Assembly: GCF_014799995.1 (NCBI RefSeq)
Contig: NZ_JAAVGY010000021.1
Span: 1-32,477, forward strand
DNA: 32,477 nt
Direction of reading: 5' to 3'
DNA from: Helicobacter sp.
GTDB lineage: Bacteria > Campylobacterota > Campylobacteria > Campylobacterales > Helicobacteraceae
Of the stretch, positions 22,920 to 32,264 are shown one piece after another (within the stretch, counting starts at the first letter, position 1; each line of letters opens with the position of its first letter). Made by a program: the position numbers and the translations under genes. The notes beneath the pieces were generated by a model that had not been told where the DNA came from, did no database searches, and worked only from the letters and a program-made list of their open reading frames with translations.

Positions 22920-24383
22920 ATGCCTCAAAACCTCATTCTTTGCAGCATCTTGCTTGCTGTTTTTGTTGTGCCAAGCTCGATTTCTGGCACAGCCATTGCT
23001 CTGCCTTACATCGCCCAAAAACTCGGGAGCGATTCCGCATTATTGCAATGGGTTGTGAATGGTTTCAACCTCTTTTTTGCATGTTTCACGCTGATTTGGG
23101 GCGCAATCAGCGATAGATGGGGTGCTAAACATTGCTTGCTTGTGGGCGTTGCGCTCTATCTCATCGCTTCGTTATTTTCTGGCTTTGCGCCCACGCTTTT
23201 ATGGCTTGATATTGCTCGAGTGTTTGCGGGCATTGGCGGGGCAAGCGTCTTTGCGTGCGGCAGCGCGCTTTTAATGCGCACCTTTAGCGCAAAAGACCAT
23301 GCCAAAGTGTTCGCAGCTTTTGGTACAACGGCTGGGCTTGGAATCACGCTAGGACCAACAATCAGTGGTTTTTTGATTGACATATTCACTTACCAAGCGA
23401 TTTTTATCTTCCATTTTTTAATCCTTACTGTTGTTTTTGTCATCATATTTTTCTTGCCCAAAGAGAAGCAGAAACAACAAGCTTTTGATTTTGACATAAT
23501 AGGCGCAATCTTGTTTCTTGCGTTCATGTTGGGCTTGATGTTTTTGATTATGAATCTCAACGATTATTATCAGGCTTATATGTCTGCACTTTTTGTTTTT
23601 TGTATTGTGATAGGTATTGTTTTTGTATGGCATCAAAAAAGTCATTATCGTCATAATCAAATACCATTTTTAGATATAGCAGTTTTGAATAATCCAACTT
23701 TCGTTGGCTTCACACTCGTTACAGTAATTGCTGGGTTTAGTTTTGTGGTCTTGCTCACATACTTCCCGATTTTTCTCTCTGCCGTATTTAGCTTATCTGC
23801 TTCGTTTGTTGGAGTTTTTATGCTTGCACTCACTGCGCCTATGCTCTTTTGCCCTATTTTAGCAGCGAGGTTTTTAAATAAGGGAGTAAATCCTAAACTC
23901 TTTGCATTCATTATGTCTTTAATGATGAGCATGGGATTATTCCTACTTTTGGTTGTCTTATATTTTTTAAGCGACACAATGCAAATTCCCCTGATTCCAT
24001 TAGCGCTCTTTATCATTGGTTGCGGTATGGGGTTGCATGCGGGGGCAATCGATAGGCTTGCATTAAGCAGTGTTGATTCAAAGAAATCTGGATTTGCAGC
24101 AGGCGTGCTCAACTCATTTCGGCTAGGTTCTGAAGCTGTGGGTGTCGCGCTCTATGGTGCTCTTATGCCAACATTCATAAGCGCAAATAGCGGCGATTCT
24201 TTGCATCCTTATGTTTCTATTATCGCGAGTGGAAATCTAGACTCAATTGAGAATCTCAACTTACAAAGCGAGGCTTTATTTGTGTATCTCCAAGCTTTTT
24301 TCATGACTATCGGAATCTTGGGAATCCTAAGTCTTATTTTGAGTTTTATTGTTTGGGTACTATTAAGACGACAAACAAAATAA
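22920..24383 (+). CDS. MFS drug efflux transporter (DHA2/EmrB-type)
   Basis: This 487-residue protein has about 14 hydrophobic segments. It carries the MFS motif A in the first loop (WGAISDRWGAKHCLLVGVALY) and the motif C-like proton antiporter signature GTTAGLGITLGPTISGFLID in the fifth segment. These point to a DHA2-family multidrug:proton antiporter. The start is ATG at 22920 behind AAAGGAGTTCCC. It is divergent from the Rrf2 regulator with an operator-like repeat between them, a standard arrangement for inducible export. It lies beside the ClbS/GyrI-like genes, which also suggests response to toxic compounds. The substrate is unknown. Confidence 0.9.
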   Translation: MPQNLILCSILLAVFVVPSSISGTAIALPYIAQKLGSDSALLQWVVNGFNLFFACFTLIWGAISDRWGAKHCLLVGVALYLIASLFSGFAPTLLWLDIARVFAGIGGASVFACGSALLMRTFSAKDHAKVFAAFGTTAGLGITLGPTISGFLIDIFTYQAIFIFHFLILTVVFVIIFFLPKEKQKQQAFDFDIIGAILFLAFMLGLMFLIMNLNDYYQAYMSALFVFCIVIGIVFVWHQKSHYRHNQIPFLDIAVLNNPTFVGFTLVTVIAGFSFVVLLTYFPIFLSAVFSLSASFVGVFMLALTAPMLFCPILAARFLNKGVNPKLFAFIMSLMMSMGLFLLLVVLYFLSDTMQIPLIPLALFIIGCGMGLHAGAIDRLALSSVDSKKSGFAAGVLNSFRLGSEAVGVALYGALMPTFISANSGDSLHPYVSIIASGNLDSIENLNLQSEALFVYLQAFFMTIGILGILSLILSFIVWVLLRRQTK

Positions 24384-24483
24384 TTTTTATATAATATTTA
24401 TATCATGTTTAACATTTGTATTATAACATGTCGCCAAGATGAACGATACGAGGTATCCAAACCTAGAAATCAAAGGAACGTCA

Positions 24484-25677
24484 ATGCCGCAAGAACAGGC
24501 GATTCAAGAAAATATGGAGAAGCAAGAATCTCATGGCAAAAAGGGTGTTTTGGGCTATTTGCCCGTGAGCTTTTTTGGCGCGTGTATGGGGCTTAGCGCA
24601 ATGTGTGTTGCGTGGCATGCAATGTCGGAACTAGGTTCATTAAGTTTGTCTTATTCTGCAAAGTCGCCCGAGCATGATGTGCTTGGCGTTATCCAAGCCT
24701 CTCTTGCGCCTTTTGCCGAACTATTCTCGCTCATTTTCGCTGTCTTTGCCGTTGTGGCTTTTGTGTCATTGGGTGCTGCATATAGTGTTAAGGCTATGAC
24801 GAGTTTTGAAAGCTGCAAGCAAGAATTTCTTTCGCCAATCACGCGCCCTTTCTTTGGAACAATCTGTATTTCTTTGCTTCTTTTGCCTTTTGCGCTCCAG
24901 AGGCTTGGAATCTCTGAAACAATTAGCCTCATCGTGTGGATTCTTGGTGCTGCGCTTATGCTTATTTTTAGCGTGCATATCGTTCAATTTTGGATTTGCC
25001 ATAAATTTGAACTTGCACATATCACGCCCGCGTGGATTATCCCTGTCGTGGGCTTGCTCGACTTGCCTCTTGTCTTGCCTATTTTTTCGCAGATACAAGC
25101 CCTACCTGACTTAGGATTTTTCATCACAATCTTTTGCATGGCTGTGGGTTTTTCTTTTACAGTTGTGCTTTGCACACTTATCTTTGCGCGCATTGTCTTT
25201 TTTGCCAAACTCCCCGATAAACTCATGCCCACTTTGGTTGTCTTGCTCGCGCCTTTTGGCGCAGGTGTGAGCACACATGCGGTATTTACGTCTATGCAGG
25301 CATTGATGATGAAGCTCGATTCCCAAGCCTTTGCGCTTGATTTTTTGCCCTATATTCTCTTTTTTCTTGGGCTCTTTTTGTTATTGGCATTATTGCCTCA
25401 AATTGTCCAGATTAGAAAATGTTGCCCTTTTAGAATCTCGTGGTGGGCAATCAGCTTTCCATTGGCGGCAATGTGCATTGCGAGTATAAAAATCAACGTG
25501 AATATTTTACAACTCTCCAGCACAGATTTACCGATTGCTTCTTCTATACATGTTCTTGACACTCTTTTTGCGCTTCTTTCATTGTTTCTCTTATTGTCTG
25601 TAACGCTTATTTTTGCGTGGCTCATTGTGCGCACGTTGTTTGGCATTTTGCGGGGCGAGTTGCAGAATCTTGCATAG
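24484..25677 (+). CDS. TDT/SLAC1-family transporter (TehA-like)
   Basis: The 397-residue protein has about ten membrane segments. It shows the TehA/SLAC1 patterns: YLPVSFFGACMGLSAMCVAWHAM in the first segment, ITRPFFGTICISLLLLPFAL, and HITPAWIIPVVGLLDLPLVLP. Members carry anions such as chloride, malate or tellurite-related species. The ATG at 24484 is chosen because AAAGGAACGTCA precedes it. An earlier ATG at 24439 has no good ribosome binding site. It follows the MFS gene by 100 bases, and both may be under stress control. The substrate is not assignable from sequence. Confidence 0.82.
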   Translation: MPQEQAIQENMEKQESHGKKGVLGYLPVSFFGACMGLSAMCVAWHAMSELGSLSLSYSAKSPEHDVLGVIQASLAPFAELFSLIFAVFAVVAFVSLGAAYSVKAMTSFESCKQEFLSPITRPFFGTICISLLLLPFALQRLGISETISLIVWILGAALMLIFSVHIVQFWICHKFELAHITPAWIIPVVGLLDLPLVLPIFSQIQALPDLGFFITIFCMAVGFSFTVVLCTLIFARIVFFAKLPDKLMPTLVVLLAPFGAGVSTHAVFTSMQALMMKLDSQAFALDFLPYILFFLGLFLLLALLPQIVQIRKCCPFRISWWAISFPLAAMCIASIKINVNILQLSSTDLPIASSIHVLDTLFALLSLFLLLSVTLIFAWLIVRTLFGILRGELQNLA

Positions 25678-25699
25678 GATTTGAGGCGAGATTCTAAGC

Positions 25700-25728
25700 C
25701 TTTGGGATTTGATGAATCCCATTCAAAG
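25700..25728 (+). terminator. Hairpin after the TehA-like gene, possible terminator
   Basis: GGGATT (25704-25709) pairs with AATCCC (25715-25720) around a 5-base loop, and outer CTTTG/CAAAG can extend the stem with a bulge. The downstream sequence is A-rich, not a T-run, so this is a weak candidate. It precedes the gyrA promoter. Confidence 0.3.
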
Positions 25729-25770
25729 AATAAAGAAAGATTTATTAGCAAGATTAAAGTAAAATAAAGG

Positions 25771-25776
25771 TAGAAT
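25771..25776 (+). promoter_or_regulatory. Probable -10 element for gyrA
   Basis: TAGAAT lies 36 bases before the gyrA ATG at 25812, within an A/T-rich region typical for this group. AAAGGGAAGGA is the ribosome binding site. Confidence 0.4.
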
Positions 25777-25811
25777 CGCAAAAGTTTAATAATTTATTAA
25801 AAAGGGAAGGA

Positions 25812-28307
25812 ATGTCGGATATACTCAATCAAGATATTCAGAATGTCAATATAGAGGATTCCATTAAAGAAAGTTATTTAGACTATTCTATGAGTGTTAT
25901 TGTAGGGCGCGCATTGCCTGACGCACGAGATGGATTAAAGCCTGTGCATCGTAGGATTTTATATGCGATGTATGAACTAGGCGTTACTTCACGCGTAGCT
26001 TACAAAAAGAGTGCGAGAATCGTAGGTGATGTGATTGGTAAATACCACCCACACGGGGATACAGCGGTTTATGACGCTTTGGTAAGAATGGCGCAAAATT
26101 TCTCTATGCGTTTAGAATTGGTAGATGGACAAGGAAACTTCGGAAGCATTGATGGCGATAGTGCCGCAGCAATGCGTTACACTGAAGCGAGAATGACGCA
26201 AGCCGCAGAGGAATTATTGCGCGATATTGATAAAGACACTGTGGATTTCCTCCCCAATTATGATGACACTTTGCAAGAGCCAGATATTTTACCAAGTCGT
26301 TTGCCAAATTTGTTGATTAATGGCTCTAATGGAATCGCTGTGGGAATGGCAACCAATATCCCCCCGCACCGCACCGATGAAATCATTGATGCTTTAGTCT
26401 ATTTGATTGATAATCCCAAAGCAGAGTTAGAGGAGATTCTACAATTCATTGAAGGACCTGATTTCCCAACAGGTGGAATCATCTATGGCAAAAGTGGAAT
26501 CCGTGAAGCTTATGAGAATGGGCGCGGACGCATTAAAATTAGAGCCAAGACACACATTGAAAGAACCAAAACCAAAGACATTATCGTAATAGATGAGATT
26601 CCTTATCAGGTCAATAAGGCGCGCCTTGTAGAACAGATTGCTGAACTCGCTAAAGAAAAAGTGATTGAGGGAATCTCGGAGGTACGTGATGAGTCTGACC
26701 GCGATGGAATCCGCGTAGTGGTAGAACTCAAACGCGAGGCGATGAGTGAGATTGTGCTTAATCATTTGTTTAAATCCACCCCAATGGAATCCACTTTTGG
26801 GATTATTTTGCTTGCGATTCACAACAAAGAGCCAAAGATTTTTTCGCTTTTGGAATTATTGGAACTTTTTATCTCTCATCGCAAAAGTGTCGTGATTCGG
26901 CGAACGATTTTTGAATTAGAAAAGGCAAAAGCCCGCGCGCATATTTTAGAGGGTTTAAAAGTCGCACTTGAAAATATTGATGCAATCGTTGCGCTTATTC
27001 GTGCAAGTAGCGACCCAAAAGTTGCTAAAGAGGGGTTGGTGAGTCAATTTAGCCTTAGCGAGATTCAAGCGCAAGCCATTTTGGATATGCGTTTGCAAAG
27101 ACTGACAGGGCTAGAGCGAGATAAAATTGAAAACGAATACCAAGCATTACTCCAAGAAATTGCGCATTTAAGCGAGATTCTTAAGAGTGAAGCCAAACTC
27201 AATGCAATCATCAAAGAGGAATTGCTAGAATCCAAAGAAAAATTTTCAACCAAGCGAAGAACCGCGATTGAAGAGGATTATGAAAATATTGATATGGAGG
27301 ATTTGATTCCTAATGAACCCGTAGTTGTAACGATGAGTCATCGTGGTTATGTCAAACGCGTGCCTGTGCGTATCTATGAGAAACAAAATCGTGGTGGCAA
27401 GGGAAAAATCTCGGCAAATACACACGAAGATGATTTTATTGAAAGCTTCTTCGTCTCGGATACACACGATACTATTATGTTTATTACCAATAAAGGACAA
27501 CTCTATTGGCTTAAGGTTTATAGAATCCCTGAAGCAAGCAGAACGGCTATTGGCAAGGCAGTCGTGAATCTCATTAATCTTGGTGCAGATGAAAAGATTA
27601 TGGCGACTATCACAACAAAAGACTTTAACGAGGATAAGTCGCTCGCGTTTTTTACTAAAAATGGAATCATCAAGCGCACCAATTTAAGCGAGTTTAAAAA
27701 TATCCGAAGTGTGGGGGTTAAAGCAATTAATTTAGATGAAAATGATGAGCTTGTTACTGCTAAAATTATTAGCCCCAGCATTCAAGAGATTTTAGTGGTA
27801 ACTTATGAGGGAATGTGCGTGCGCTTTGGTGTGGATAATGTGCGCGAAATTGGACGCGTGGCACGAGGCGTTACAGCCATTAAATTTAAAATGCCTAAAG
27901 ACTATGTGATTGGCGCAACGGCAATCGCAGATGAAAATGAAGAAATTTTGAGTGTCAGCGAAAAAGGAATTGGTAAGCGCACAGAAGTGAATGAATACAG
28001 AATCACGCATCGCGGCGGTAAGGGCGTGATAGCGATGAAGCTTACAAGCAAGACAGGTAAGCTTGTAGGGGTAGTCAATGTAGATGAAAAAATGGACCTT
28101 ATGGTGCTTACAAGTAGTGGTAAAATGATTCGCGTAGATATGCAAAGCATTCGTAAGGCAGGACGCGCGACAAGTGGTGTCATCATTGTAAATGTAGATG
28201 ATGATAAGGTAGTTTCTATTGCGCGTTGCCCTAAAGAGGAGAAAGAAGAAGAAAAAGAAAGTGATGAGGGAGAAAATTCAATCTTTGGGGTTGATAATTT
28301 AGAATAA
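25812..28307 (+). CDS. gyrA: DNA gyrase subunit A
   Basis: GyrA breaks and rejoins DNA in the gyrase heterotetramer that introduces negative supercoils. The 831-residue protein has the quinolone-resistance region around GKYHPHGDTAVYDALVRM and the active-site Tyr123 (MRYTEARM). It has a six-bladed C-terminal beta-pinwheel with the GyrA box-like QNRGGKGK segment (about residues 534-541), and an acidic tail (KEEKEEEKESDEGE). The positions equivalent to E. coli Ser83 and Asp87 are Thr84 and Asp88, the usual wild-type residues in this group, so no quinolone resistance mutation is seen. The TAA overlaps the ATG of the next gene by one base. Confidence 0.97.
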   Translation: MSDILNQDIQNVNIEDSIKESYLDYSMSVIVGRALPDARDGLKPVHRRILYAMYELGVTSRVAYKKSARIVGDVIGKYHPHGDTAVYDALVRMAQNFSMRLELVDGQGNFGSIDGDSAAAMRYTEARMTQAAEELLRDIDKDTVDFLPNYDDTLQEPDILPSRLPNLLINGSNGIAVGMATNIPPHRTDEIIDALVYLIDNPKAELEEILQFIEGPDFPTGGIIYGKSGIREAYENGRGRIKIRAKTHIERTKTKDIIVIDEIPYQVNKARLVEQIAELAKEKVIEGISEVRDESDRDGIRVVVELKREAMSEIVLNHLFKSTPMESTFGIILLAIHNKEPKIFSLLELLELFISHRKSVVIRRTIFELEKAKARAHILEGLKVALENIDAIVALIRASSDPKVAKEGLVSQFSLSEIQAQAILDMRLQRLTGLERDKIENEYQALLQEIAHLSEILKSEAKLNAIIKEELLESKEKFSTKRRTAIEEDYENIDMEDLIPNEPVVVTMSHRGYVKRVPVRIYEKQNRGGKGKISANTHEDDFIESFFVSDTHDTIMFITNKGQLYWLKVYRIPEASRTAIGKAVVNLINLGADEKIMATITTKDFNEDKSLAFFTKNGIIKRTNLSEFKNIRSVGVKAINLDENDELVTAKIISPSIQEILVVTYEGMCVRFGVDNVREIGRVARGVTAIKFKMPKDYVIGATAIADENEEILSVSEKGIGKRTEVNEYRITHRGGKGVIAMKLTSKTGKLVGVVNVDEKMDLMVLTSSGKMIRVDMQSIRKAGRATSGVIIVNVDDDKVVSIARCPKEEKEEEKESDEGENSIFGVDNLE

Positions 28308-28783
28308 TGCTTAGGATTCTGTTTGGTTTAATGTGTTTTGCGGCTTTATGCGAAGCTTCAGAATACATTTTTTCTTATAGGGTTGCGGTAGAAAATGGAA
28401 TCATTTTGAATGAGAAATATTATTTCTCTCCCGCAATGGTAAGTGCAAAGATTCTCAATCAAACAAAAAATCCTTATAAAAAATGCGAAATTAATCACGA
28501 AGCAAGAAATGAAAAAGCTTTGATTAATGAGTATAAGCCTAAGATTTTGGAATGCTTTTTTAATTGGGGTGTGCGGTTGGAGGACCGCAGTGAGGTAAGT
28601 AATTTACGAGGCAAGTCAATGACCTTTTTAGTGATTCCACCTACGCGTATTAAGATTGAATACGCAAGCGGAATCGCAATACTTTATGCGTTGGTGCGTC
28701 AGACAAAGAATCTTAAAAGGGATTCTAAGCCGACATTATCGCCTAATCTATTGTCAGAGGATTTGAGCTCAAAAAAGGAGTAA
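28307..28783 (+). CDS. Conserved secreted/periplasmic protein between gyrA and flgR (HP0702-like)
   Basis: The 158-residue protein has a short N-terminal signal sequence (MLRILFGLMCFAALCEA; cleavage probably after residue 17) and no other membrane segment. Two cysteines in the mature part (KKCEINHE and LECFFNW) may form a disulfide. The gene shares one base with gyrA (TAATG) and ends three bases before flgR, so it is translated as part of the same unit. The order gyrA - this gene - flgR is that of H. pylori HP0701-HP0703 as I remember it. Function unknown; the placement suggests a link with envelope or flagellar assembly, but this is inference. Confidence 0.8.
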   Translation: MLRILFGLMCFAALCEASEYIFSYRVAVENGIILNEKYYFSPAMVSAKILNQTKNPYKKCEINHEARNEKALINEYKPKILECFFNWGVRLEDRSEVSNLRGKSMTFLVIPPTRIKIEYASGIAILYALVRQTKNLKRDSKPTLSPNLLSEDLSSKKE

Positions 28784-28785
28784 AG

Positions 28786-30108
28786 ATGAAATTAGCTATC
28801 GTTGAAGATGATATTAATATGCGAAAATCTCTTGAAATTGCCTTAGGAGAATACGATGAATTTGAAGTTGTGAGCTTTAAAAGTGCGAAAGACGCGCTGA
28901 AAAAACTTGACGAAAGCATTGATTTGATTATTACAGATATTAATATGCCGCAAATGGACGGCTTGGAGTTTTTGAAAGTTTTGAATGGACGTTATGAGGC
29001 ACTCATCATTACGGGAAATGCGACTTTGGGCAAGGCGATTGATTCTATTCGTTTGGGCGTCAAAGACTTTCTTACTAAGCCTTTTGAAATTGAAACTCTA
29101 GTAGAGGCGATTCATCGTGCTAAAAAGGCGCAAGAGGTAATGGCAAAGGCGAGCAAAAAGTCTCTAAAGAGCGAAAAATCAAATGATAAACATACAGAAA
29201 ATAAGCAGTTCATCGCGACTTCACCTGCATTAGAGAATGCTCTTAAGCTTGCCAATAAAGCAGCTAAAACCTCCGCCGCAGTCCTTTTGCTTGGAGAAAG
29301 TGGTGTGGGTAAGGAGTTGTTTGCTAATTATATTCATCAAAATTCACCCAGAGCCAATGCGCCTTTTGTCGCACTCAATATGGCTGCGATTCCAGATAAT
29401 TTACTAGAATCCGAGCTTTTTGGTTATGAAAAAGGTGCTTTTACGGATGCAACAGAGGGGAGGGCAGGGAAGTTTGAAGCGGCGAATGGTGGAAGCATTT
29501 TCTTAGATGAAATCGGTGAAATGCCAGCTTCCTTGCAGGCGAAGCTTCTCCGCGTCTTGCAAGAAAAAGAAGTCGTGCGCTTGGGTAGCTCAAAGCCTAT
29601 CAAAGTGGATATTCGTTTTATTGCAGCGACCAATGCGGATATTCAAAAAAAGATTCAAAAGGGAGAATTTCGGGAGGATTTGTTTTTTAGATTACAAACA
29701 ATCCCAATTCACATTCCCCCCTTACGCGAGAGAGTAGAGGAGATTATTCCGCTATGCGAATGGAAGTTAGAGCAAGTGGATAAACAATATGGTGTAGGTA
29801 AAAAACATTGGGGCAAAGGGGCGCAAGAGCAATTACTTGCTTATCGGTGGCCCGGTAACATTCGTGAATTACTTTCTGTCATAGAACGTGCGGCGATTCT
29901 TTGTGAGGGAGATGAGATTATGGTAGAGGATTTGTTTTTAAGCTCACGTGAAAGTGGAGGCAAAAAGAAAATTGCCAACCTAGAAGAAGAGTTGATTTAT
30001 GAGGCTCTCAAGGCGAGTGATTCTGATGTAGATAGTGCAGCAGAATTGTTGGGATTTAAAAAAGAGTTGCTTTTAAGCAAAATGGAACGTTATAATATCA
30101 AACTTTAA
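28786..30108 (+). CDS. flgR: Sigma-54-dependent response regulator FlgR
   Basis: FlgR is phosphorylated by the kinase FlgS and activates RpoN-dependent flagellar genes in Campylobacterota. The 440-residue protein has a receiver domain with phospho-acceptor Asp51, Thr76 and Lys98. It has an AAA+ domain with Walker A GESGVGKE (170-177), the sigma-54 loop GAFTDA (217-222), Walker B FLDEIGEMP and R-finger region. A short C-terminal helix pair (LEEELIYEALKASDSD ... ELLGFKKELLLSKMERY) resembles a Fis-type helix-turn-helix. GAFTDA in place of GAFTGA is found in several NtrC-type proteins. H. pylori FlgR is known to lack the DNA-binding domain, so the C-terminal extension here is a difference. The ribosome binding site is AAAAGGAGTAAAG. 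Confidence 0.92.
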   Translation: MKLAIVEDDINMRKSLEIALGEYDEFEVVSFKSAKDALKKLDESIDLIITDINMPQMDGLEFLKVLNGRYEALIITGNATLGKAIDSIRLGVKDFLTKPFEIETLVEAIHRAKKAQEVMAKASKKSLKSEKSNDKHTENKQFIATSPALENALKLANKAAKTSAAVLLLGESGVGKELFANYIHQNSPRANAPFVALNMAAIPDNLLESELFGYEKGAFTDATEGRAGKFEAANGGSIFLDEIGEMPASLQAKLLRVLQEKEVVRLGSSKPIKVDIRFIAATNADIQKKIQKGEFREDLFFRLQTIPIHIPPLRERVEEIIPLCEWKLEQVDKQYGVGKKHWGKGAQEQLLAYRWPGNIRELLSVIERAAILCEGDEIMVEDLFLSSRESGGKKKIANLEEELIYEALKASDSDVDSAAELLGFKKELLLSKMERYNIKL

Positions 30109-30118
30109 AGGAGAAAAG

Positions 30119-31144
30119 ATGAAAAAATATAATATAGCAGTAGCGGGCGCGACAGGCGCAGTCGGTGAGGAGATTTTTAGGGTTTTAGGGGAACGCAATT
30201 TGCCTATTAATAAACTTGTGCCACTTGCAAGTGCGCGAAGTGTTGGGAGAGAGGTAGAGTTTCAAGGAGAAACAATTAAAGTCCAAGAACTTACCCATAA
30301 TGTGTTTGAGGAAGAAAAGATTGAAATTGCTTTCTTTTCAGCGGGTGGAAGCGTGAGTGCAGAGTTTGCTCCAAGTGCAGCAAAAGCCGGTGCAGTCGTG
30401 ATTGACAATACAAGTCATTTTAGAATGCAACAAGATGTGCCTCTTGTCGTGCCCGAAGTGAATCCTCAAGACATTGCCTTGTGGAAAAAAACAGGGATTA
30501 TTGCCAATCCAAATTGTTCTACAATCCAAATGGTGCAGGTTTTAGACCCTTTGCATAAGGCTTTTGGAATCAAGCGCGTAGATGTTAGCACTTATCAAGC
30601 CGTTTCAGGAGCTGGGAAAAAGGGAATGGAAGAGCTCGTAATGCAAATGCAAAAATTCTTTGATTTTAGTCTTGAGAGTTGTGAGCCAAAGGCATTTCCT
30701 CACAGAATCGCGCTCAATGTAATTCCACACATTGATGTATTTTTGGGCAACGATTATACTAAAGAAGAGATGAAAATGGTCAATGAGACTAATAAAATTA
30801 TGCATAGCGATTTTGAAGTCAGTGCTACTTGTGTGCGTGTGCCTGTGCTTAGAAGCCATAGTGAGGCTATTACGATTAAATTTCAATGTGAAGTGAGTGC
30901 TAAAGAAGCGCAAGAAGTGTTGAGCAAAGCCGAAAGCGTTGTGTTGATAGATAATCCACAAGAGAAATCTTATCCAATGCCAATTATTGCGACTGATAGA
31001 GATGAAACTTATGTGGGCAGAATCCGTGTAGATAACTACGATAAGAAAATTTTGCATCTTTGGTGTGTTGCAGACCAAATCCGCGTAGGCGCAGCGACGA
31101 ATGCAGTCAGAATCGCGCAAAAATGGATTGCAATGCAAAACTAA
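30119..31144 (+). CDS. asd: Aspartate-semialdehyde dehydrogenase
   Basis: Asd makes aspartate semialdehyde from aspartyl phosphate with NADPH, on the route to lysine, methionine, threonine and diaminopimelate for peptidoglycan. The 341-residue protein has the NADP loop VAGATGAVGEEIFRVL at its start, the catalytic Cys133 in NPNCSTIQM, the segment YQAVSGAGKKGMEEL, and the C-terminal VDNYDKKILHLWCVADQIRVGAATNAV. It lies ten bases after flgR behind AAAGGAGAAAAG and is probably co-transcribed with gyrA and flgR. Housekeeping gene, complete and of normal length. Confidence 0.96.
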   Translation: MKKYNIAVAGATGAVGEEIFRVLGERNLPINKLVPLASARSVGREVEFQGETIKVQELTHNVFEEEKIEIAFFSAGGSVSAEFAPSAAKAGAVVIDNTSHFRMQQDVPLVVPEVNPQDIALWKKTGIIANPNCSTIQMVQVLDPLHKAFGIKRVDVSTYQAVSGAGKKGMEELVMQMQKFFDFSLESCEPKAFPHRIALNVIPHIDVFLGNDYTKEEMKMVNETNKIMHSDFEVSATCVRVPVLRSHSEAITIKFQCEVSAKEAQEVLSKAESVVLIDNPQEKSYPMPIIATDRDETYVGRIRVDNYDKKILHLWCVADQIRVGAATNAVRIAQKWIAMQN

Positions 31145-31175
31145 CAAGAGGTTAAGATTTACATAAAGGCTTGGA

Positions 31176-31640
31176 GTGGAGATTCATTCTATTTTGTTTG
31201 TCTGCTTGGGAAATATTTGTCGCTCACCTTTAGCGGAGGGAATCGCAAGGGAGATTGCAAAGAAGGAGGGGTTGTCTTTGCGCATAGATTCTGCGGGCAC
31301 AAGTGGGTGGCATATTGATGAGCCACCTTGCGAACGTTCTATCCTCGTGGGTAAGAGACATGGCATTGATATTTCTAGTCTTAAGGGGAGAAAAGTTAGT
31401 CTCTATAATGACTTAGATTTTGATTTAATCGTTGCAATGGATAGACAAAATTTTCACGACTTGCTACAACTAGGTTTTCCACAAGAAAAACTTGCTTTAA
31501 TGGGGGCTTTTGGTTTAAATGGACAAGAGATTCCAGACCCTTATTATTTCAGAGACTTAGACGGATTTGAGAAAGTTTATTCTATGCTAGAATGCGCTAT
31601 TGTTGAATTATTTGCACGGATTCAAAAGAAAATAACATAG
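31176..31640 (+). CDS. Low-molecular-weight protein tyrosine phosphatase
   Basis: The 154-residue protein carries the LMW-PTP active-site loop at the N-terminus, VCLGNICRSPLAEG, with nucleophile Cys10 and Arg16. The general-acid Asp lies in EIPDPYYF near the end. It also has SAGTSGWHIDEPPCERS, another family marker. Such phosphatases dephosphorylate protein tyrosines, often in polysaccharide export control, or small phosphates. The start is GTG at 31176, since no ATG in the frame gives the conserved N-terminal strand. It follows asd by 31 bases. The nearby glycan-like remnants downstream are suggestive, but no tyrosine kinase is seen in the window. Confidence 0.93.
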   Translation: MEIHSILFVCLGNICRSPLAEGIAREIAKKEGLSLRIDSAGTSGWHIDEPPCERSILVGKRHGIDISSLKGRKVSLYNDLDFDLIVAMDRQNFHDLLQLGFPQEKLALMGAFGLNGQEIPDPYYFRDLDGFEKVYSMLECAIVELFARIQKKIT

Positions 31641-31648
31641 AATTGTTG

Positions 31649-31654
31649 TATAAT
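31649..31654 (+). promoter_or_regulatory. Strong -10 and ribosome binding site in front of a pseudogene
   Basis: TATAAT (31649-31654) with a TG just before it is a consensus extended -10. It is followed by TTTAGGAGA (31665-31673), a strong ribosome binding site, and an ATG at 31677 whose frame stops after 25 codons. The expression signals have outlived the coding function. Confidence 0.5.
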
Positions 31655-31676
31655 CGGGATAATTTTAGGAGAATCA

Positions 31677-32189
31677 ATGAGAAATAAAACTTTAGTATTG
31701 TTTTGCGCTTATAAAATAACTCCCGTAATTATGAGTGAATTTGCTAAAATGTAAAATTGTGATGTGGAATGTGTGCTAGGTATTAACAATAGCAATCATA
31801 TTATTCAAGATGAGATGCGAGGGGGGATTATACAGATTAGAATCTTCTATGGTATCGAGGTAAAGTGTATTTTACTTGATTTAAAAGTGCTACAAGAGGC
31901 AAATCTCTATACCTTTGGGGAAAATGTTGGTAGCACTCTTTGGAATAGCACGGATTATTGGGCATATATAGCGAGAAAGTATTTTCCAGACTTTGATTTT
32001 TATTGGCAGATTGATTATGGTTGCTTTTTAAATGCGCTAAATTACTAAGATTTTTAACTTTTACAAGCAGGAGAATCTACCGATTTGATTGTTTCATACT
32101 TTCGCAAAGAATCCAAAGGGAGTAAGTGGTGTTGGTTAGCCAATACGCAATGGGCTTATACTGAAGATACTTATTGGGCTTCTTTTTGA
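31677..32189 (+). pseudogene. Decayed gene of unknown function, probably glycan-related (three in-frame TAA codons)
   Basis: One reading frame of about 170 codons runs from the ATG at 31677 to TGA at 32187-32189. It is interrupted by TAA at 31752, TAA at 32046 and TAA at 32055. The joined product reads LVLFCAYKITPVIMSEF ... NHIIQDEMRGGIIQIRIFYG ... ENVGSTLWNSTDYWAYIARKYFPDFDFYWQIDYGCFLNAL ... LIVSYFRKESKGSKWCWLANTQWAYTEDTYW. The pattern of a DxDxYW-type acidic/aromatic segment (DFDFYWQIDYGCF) suggests an enzyme on nucleotide sugars or a polysaccharide. I only vaguely recall similar proteins in Helicobacter and give no name. Only the first 25 codons are translatable from the original start. 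Confidence 0.65.
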
Positions 32190-32264
32190 TTTAAATGTAG
32201 AAAGATTTTTTATTAAACCCTACAATAAAATGTATCATTGTGTAAAAGAGAATTTAGAGGAGCA

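Noticed and set aside
31821..31832. Six-G run in the right-edge pseudogene as a phase-variable tract
   Set aside because: The frame around it is continuous and the gene is broken by TAA codons elsewhere, so the run does not explain the inactivation.
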